The translations under genes and the position numbers were made by a program. From Phycisphaerales bacterium (lineage in GTDB: Bacteria > Planctomycetota > Phycisphaerae > Phycisphaerales > UBA5793), in assembly GCA_020852515.1 (NCBI GenBank), contig JADZAS010000016.1, positions 250,155 through 314,154 on the forward strand: a DNA stretch of 64,000 nt, read 5' to 3'. The notes beneath the pieces are model-generated. The model did not search any database. It saw nothing but the letters and a program-made list of their open reading frames with translations, and was not told the origin of the DNA. Of the stretch, positions 60,074-64,000 are shown in pieces. Position 1 is the first letter of the stretch. Every line of letters starts with the position of its first letter.

Positions 60074-62400
60074 GGCTCAGGCTCCTCGTTCGCCGCCGCC
60101 GCGCGCTGGGCCGGCGCGAGCAGCCGCACGTGTATGACCTCGCTCCACTCGGCGTCCACTGTCGCGCCGTTTCGCGTCAATTCGAGTTCGCTGCGGTGGT
60201 CGAAGTCGATGAGCACCGCGGCGACGGAGGGCCCGAGCCCGGCGATCTGCTGCGCGATTTCGCGGTGGCCGGGCAATTGGTACGACGAGTCGTGGACCCA
60301 CCCGCTGAGCAGGTCGTTCGAGTAGTACCCCCACGGCTCGGCCATGCTGCTGCGCTGCCGCTGTTTGGCCGCCTCTTCATCTCCGGGATCGCGCTTGAAC
60401 TCCACCCGCTGCAATTTGCCCTGCAGGAGCGTGCCGGAAGCCGGTGAAGGCACATACCACCCCTCGTTCCACTGCACCGCGGCCACTCGTCCTTCCCAGC
60501 CCGGCGGGGCCGACACATCTACGAACAGCCGGTCGCGGGCCCGGTCGAAATGAACGAGCGCACTCATCTCCGGAACGCTCGCGGGGCCGCGCTCCATCAG
60601 CCAGCGGACATTCTCGAGCGGAACATTGATCGATTCAACCAGCGAGCCTCGCGAACCCTGCGCGATGGGCACCAGCGTTCCGCCCGCGTTGCCGCCCGAG
60701 TAGTAGCCCCAGGGCGAATTCCAACTGGCCGGAGTTTGATACACGCCGTCTTCGGAGCCTTGAAGAGCGTAACGACCGCCTTGGTTGGAGAAGATGGCGG
60801 TGAGTGACGTCGTCACGCCGCGCGTCGCGCCGGATGCTGCGTCGATGAGCGTGGCGCGGCACACGCGGGCCCGGCCGTAACTGACGGCTTCCTGCGCCAG
60901 ATAGATGGCGCCGCAGGCGAGCAGCACGAGCAGCGGGCAGGTGATCCACGTCAGCGGCTCGCGCCGGATCCATCGCAGCAGGAAGAAATCAACGGGCCCG
61001 ATGAGCACCACGAGCAGAAGCAAGGCCACCGCAATGGCGCCGAACAGGCCCCGGCTCACCCCGAACGGCGCGCTGAGCGTGTCGAGCATCTCATTGACGG
61101 CGGTCGTGGACATCGCGGAGTTGACCGAGCCCTGAACATCCCGGTAGTAGCCGGACGATTCCCGCAGACTCACCGGCACGGCGGAGCGAAGAGGCGCAAT
61201 GTGCAGCAGGCAGTGCCACCAGCCCACGCCGCGCAGTTCGTTCGCGTCCGCCCCAGCGAGCGAAGCCGGATCAACTCCCAGCAGCGTCACTTCCCCCAGA
61301 CCCAGCGGACCCCACGCAACGTGCCCGCTCGTGGGCGCGCTTTCGGCCGGCACAGCTCGCTCCGGGTCAAACGCGAGCCTCGCATCACGGATGCGCCATC
61401 CCTTCGCCTGGGCCGACTCGTCGAGAGCGATCTGCCGGCCGTAGAAGGTGCGGCCGCCATAGGAGGCCAGTTCGTTGATCAGTGTCGAGAGATACTGGCT
61501 GTACCACGCCAAAGGGGAACTGCTGTCGAGAGTGAGCGTCGGCCCGTATTCATCCGGATGCATGGTTCGCGCCACTGCCCGTCTGAGCACGTCGCCGACG
61601 GTTTGGTCGAACGGGTTCGCCTCGTACGAGCCGAACGTGACGGGACAGTCCATGTCGCCGAGTACCTGCCTGAAGGTCTCAAGCTGATTGGTCACGGTGA
61701 CGGCCAGTCTTCCGCCGCCTTGCACCCACTCGAGCAGGGTCGCGAGCTGCGCCGCATCGAGGCGGTGCGCCTGCAGGTCTTCGAGCACCACCAGCGTAAC
61801 GCCGTCGTAGCCCGGCCACTCGCGCGGCAGATCGGCTGCTTCGAGTTCTTCTACTTTTACGGGACTGACGCTGCCGTGATCGAAGAGCCAGCCGCTGCGA
61901 GGGAGCGTCGATTTCCCGACGGCGATCACGATGGCGTCGCTGTCCTGAATGCGCCACCAGCCGCCGATGGCCGCCGAACTGGGGCGCGTGCGGGCCAGCA
62001 CTCTGCCACGATCATCGCGCAGTGTCGCCTCAAGTTCGCTGAAATCTTCAAGCGTGCGAGCGTAGACGACGACAGCTGACTTCTGCCCGGGCTGGATCGT
62101 GATTTCGCGCGTGATGACCTGGCTGTAGACCATGTCCTGGGGCACGCGGACCTGCACGTGCGCCCGCTGCGCGTCGCCGGTGATCGGCTCCCCCGGCGGG
62201 GAGACCCACGAAACCTCGACGTGGATCGGGAAGAAGTAGTGCGTCCGCACCGCGCCGCCGTGCCCGACGGACACGCTGAGCACCGGCTGGGGTTCGGCGC
62301 CCGCTGGTGCGGTCAGCGCCAGCACCGCCAGCAGCGCCGCGCACAGCGCCAGCAGGCGGGACCGGAGGGCGGCACGGTCGCGACGCGAACGGAACATCAC
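60070..62400 (-). CDS. Large secreted/membrane protein with amidotransferase-like domain, ABC/VWA operon
   Basis: A 776-residue protein with a signal peptide (LLALCAALLAVLALTAPAGA), a beta-rich part, a class I glutamine-amidotransferase-like fold around residues 175-410 (DGVTLVVLEDLQAHRLDAAQ, LLEWVQGGGRLAVTVTNQ) and two membrane helices (LFGAIAVALLLLVVLIGPVD, WITCPLLVLLACGAIYLAQE) before a second soluble part. No catalytic Cys triad is evident, so the domain is probably structural. The GTG at 62400 overlaps the upstream stop (GTGA). Function unknown. Confidence 0.75.
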   Translation of the reverse strand: MMFRSRRDRAALRSRLLALCAALLAVLALTAPAGAEPQPVLSVSVGHGGAVRTHYFFPIHVEVSWVSPPGEPITGDAQRAHVQVRVPQDMVYSQVITREITIQPGQKSAVVVYARTLEDFSELEATLRDDRGRVLARTRPSSAAIGGWWRIQDSDAIVIAVGKSTLPRSGWLFDHGSVSPVKVEELEAADLPREWPGYDGVTLVVLEDLQAHRLDAAQLATLLEWVQGGGRLAVTVTNQLETFRQVLGDMDCPVTFGSYEANPFDQTVGDVLRRAVARTMHPDEYGPTLTLDSSSPLAWYSQYLSTLINELASYGGRTFYGRQIALDESAQAKGWRIRDARLAFDPERAVPAESAPTSGHVAWGPLGLGEVTLLGVDPASLAGADANELRGVGWWHCLLHIAPLRSAVPVSLRESSGYYRDVQGSVNSAMSTTAVNEMLDTLSAPFGVSRGLFGAIAVALLLLVVLIGPVDFFLLRWIRREPLTWITCPLLVLLACGAIYLAQEAVSYGRARVCRATLIDAASGATRGVTTSLTAIFSNQGGRYALQGSEDGVYQTPASWNSPWGYYSGGNAGGTLVPIAQGSRGSLVESINVPLENVRWLMERGPASVPEMSALVHFDRARDRLFVDVSAPPGWEGRVAAVQWNEGWYVPSPASGTLLQGKLQRVEFKRDPGDEEAAKQRQRSSMAEPWGYYSNDLLSGWVHDSSYQLPGHREIAQQIAGLGPSVAAVLIDFDHRSELELTRNGATVDAEWSEVIHVRLLAPAQRAAAANEEPEP

Positions 62401-64000
62401 ACGTAGGCCTTGCGATTATACACGACCCATTCGACGCACAGAAACGCCAGCGCCGCCAGCAGCGCCCACGGCCACAGCGTTCGCTTGTGCACGCCGGATT
62501 CGGCATCCACCGTCTCCACCGCATCGCGCCCGAACCGCACGGATTCGGCCGCGGCGATGTCGCCCTCCGCCTCGTCGAAGAAATTCACGGCCACTGCGCG
62601 CGTCTGCTCATCGGCAGAATCCGGCGTTTTGTATTTGATGACGTAGAGCCCCGCGAGGTCGGACGTGTAACTCGTCATCGTCGGGTCAAGCGGATCGATC
62701 GGCGCCGAAACGCCGTCTGGCCGGAGGATCGATATCTCCGAAGCGTTGGAAGGCAGCCGCGCCACGATCGCCTGGCCCGGGCGCAGGGTCTCTTCGGTGA
62801 GCGCATCGCCGAGCCGGCCAAGGTAGTCCAGCGTGTTCTGCATGAACTTCACGAGGTTGACGTCAAATGGCCAGTTCGACGCCACCGGACGGAACTGAAC
62901 GGCGATAACCGAAACGCCGCGTTGAAACGCCTCAACCACCATCGGCCCATCCGAACCCTCCACGAGCACGCTCGCCTCGCGCGGCACATCGAGCGGCTCG
63001 GTCGGCGACACGAAGAGCGTGTGGTAGTTCATGTTCGCATTGATCGGATGATCTTCCTTCCACGACAGTGCGGTGTTGTTCGACTTCGACTCGCCCTTGG
63101 AGAAGCCCGGCAGTGGCGGCGCGATTCCAAAGGTCAGATACCTGCCGGGCCCGAGTTTCTCAACATTGACGCCATCGAGGATGATCAGGTCGTACTTTTC
63201 CGTGTCGCCCGTCGACGCCAGGTTGGCGAAATGCTCGGGCGAAAGATTTTCAATGCGCTGGAGGAACGGAATACCCGACATCGCCGACTCGATGATCCAG
63301 CCGTCCGGCGGGGCGACGAGCGCAACGGTAAGTTGCCGGGCTGGCGGAATGACCGTGTAGGCCACGTTGTCGATCGCCAGCCCGTCATCGGCGTGCAGCC
63401 GGATGCCGATCGTCAGACCGCGCGGATCGCTGAGTGCGAACGTGACCGAGTTGGAGCCCGGGAGAAGTTGGGGCCGCGAACCCTCTTCCGCGGACGGCTC
63501 GGTCGCCCCTTCGAGCGGCGTCGTCGACGCACCCTCGCCCGACTCCGCTGCGGCCTTGCGGGGGTCGGCCAGTGTGGCTCCCTCGATCGTCAGCGTGCGC
63601 GTATTGACCAGCAGGTCGCCCACCGACAAGTCCACATCGACGGTGCGCGGCTCGGTCGAGTAGTTCGCCACGCGCACGTAGATTTCGAGGTTCTCCGAAT
63701 CCTCAAGCGACCGCCGGGCGCCCAGGGCCGCGATGCCGACGTTCCAAATTCCCTCGGACTTGCCCACCGGACGGTAGACGACCGGCTCGTTCGCCCGCGC
63801 CACCTGATCGTCAAGATCGGAAATGCGCCCGTCGGAAAAAAGCAGCAGCGTCGCAGGCGGGCCGACGTCGCGCCCCGCCGTTTCGGGGTCGGTGTTGATG
63901 GTGTACGCGCGGGCGAGTTCGATCGCTTCGCCAAGGGCGGTGCGGCCGTGCGTGGGCGTGATGCTCTGGACTGCGGCGGTCAACTGGGCCTTGCTGGAGG
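62397..64000 (-). CDS. VWA/BatA-type membrane protein, 5' end outside window
   Basis: The frame is open through the window edge, so only the C-terminal 534 or so residues are seen. PTHGRTALGEAIELARAY and ATLLLFSDGRISDLDDQVAR are the second half of a von Willebrand factor A domain (MIDAS-type SDGR). A beta-rich part follows, then an amidotransferase-like stretch (YDLIILDGVNVEKLGPGRYL), and a single C-terminal helix, LWPWALLAALAFLCVEWVVY. This matches BatA-like proteins coded with MoxR ATPases and DUF58 proteins, which probably lie to the right. It is translationally coupled to the next three genes. Confidence 0.82.
   Translation of the reverse strand, partial: SSKAQLTAAVQSITPTHGRTALGEAIELARAYTINTDPETAGRDVGPPATLLLFSDGRISDLDDQVARANEPVVYRPVGKSEGIWNVGIAALGARRSLEDSENLEIYVRVANYSTEPRTVDVDLSVGDLLVNTRTLTIEGATLADPRKAAAESGEGASTTPLEGATEPSAEEGSRPQLLPGSNSVTFALSDPRGLTIGIRLHADDGLAIDNVAYTVIPPARQLTVALVAPPDGWIIESAMSGIPFLQRIENLSPEHFANLASTGDTEKYDLIILDGVNVEKLGPGRYLTFGIAPPLPGFSKGESKSNNTALSWKEDHPINANMNYHTLFVSPTEPLDVPREASVLVEGSDGPMVVEAFQRGVSVIAVQFRPVASNWPFDVNLVKFMQNTLDYLGRLGDALTEETLRPGQAIVARLPSNASEISILRPDGVSAPIDPLDPTMTSYTSDLAGLYVIKYKTPDSADEQTRAVAVNFFDEAEGDIAAAESVRFGRDAVETVDAESGVHKRTLWPWALLAALAFLCVEWVVYNRKAYV

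Noticed and set aside
1-64000. CRISPR arrays, insertion sequences, prophage, rRNA
   Set aside because: No spaced direct repeats, transposase or integrase motifs, phage genes or rRNA-like sequence were found on reading both strands.

Overview
The window is one high-GC bacterial chromosome segment, densely coded on both strands, with many 4-base start/stop overlaps (ATGA, GTGA, TTGA). The gene set suggests a Planctomycetota member, probably a Phycisphaerae-like Gram-negative. The grounds are a flagellar FliM, lipoproteins, an RND/TolC exporter, an LL-diaminopimelate aminotransferase, an ECF sigma factor with a membrane partner, a VWA/ABC gene block, and small CPxC...CPEC zinc ribbons placed inside membrane proteins. 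This assignment is an inference; there is no rRNA in the window.

Layout. 1-7820: the end of trpF, then a surface-polysaccharide block (glycosyltransferases, Wza-like export lipoprotein, polysaccharide deacetylase, O-antigen-ligase-like protein) with plsY inside it. 7892-15669: fliM, a DsbD-type reductase with a second degenerate thioredoxin domain, a GNAT acetyltransferase, a second Wzy/ligase-like protein with a C-terminal helical-repeat tail, and a WecA-like phosphosugar transferase. 15713-20811: gamma-glutamyltransferase, accC, accB and a PepP-type peptidase. 20922-28240: a heavy-metal RND efflux operon whose adaptor and a separate lipoprotein share a repeated Cys/His module. 28410-30962: tRNA-Phe(GAA), a ketoacyl synthase and an LL-DAP aminotransferase.

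31046-43391 is a cytochrome c oxidase locus: cupredoxin, CoxII, CoxI, heme A synthase, heme O synthase, an ABC exporter, an SCO-DUF420 fusion and a small CPLC protein on the minus strand, with CoxIII and CoxIV diverging on the plus strand. CoxI carries the YSHPxVY signature of A2-type oxidases. CoxI, CoxIII and CtaA each carry unusual extra segments.

43413-50816 holds DUF456, RidA, a class V aminotransferase, an OppC/OppD pair, and an ECF sigma/membrane partner/secreted helical protein operon with a divergent lipoprotein. 51252-51917 encodes an extremely basic Asn/Lys/Arg/Thr-rich protein with its own structured leader and terminator; I do not recognise it, and it is the strongest candidate for something undescribed. 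52032-57108: a lipoprotein, a zinc-ribbon membrane protein, tRNA-dihydrouridine synthase, a glycosyltransferase/flippase-like pair, and a small coiled-coil protein behind a good sigma-54 promoter match. 57171-64000: a translationally coupled block of a VWA-type membrane protein (cut by the window edge), a large secreted/membrane protein, an ABC ATPase and a duplicated ABC permease.

No insertion sequence, CRISPR array, prophage or rRNA was seen. Several genes without a Shine-Dalgarno site have a TANNNT hexamer 6-9 bases before the start codon, suggesting some leaderless transcription.
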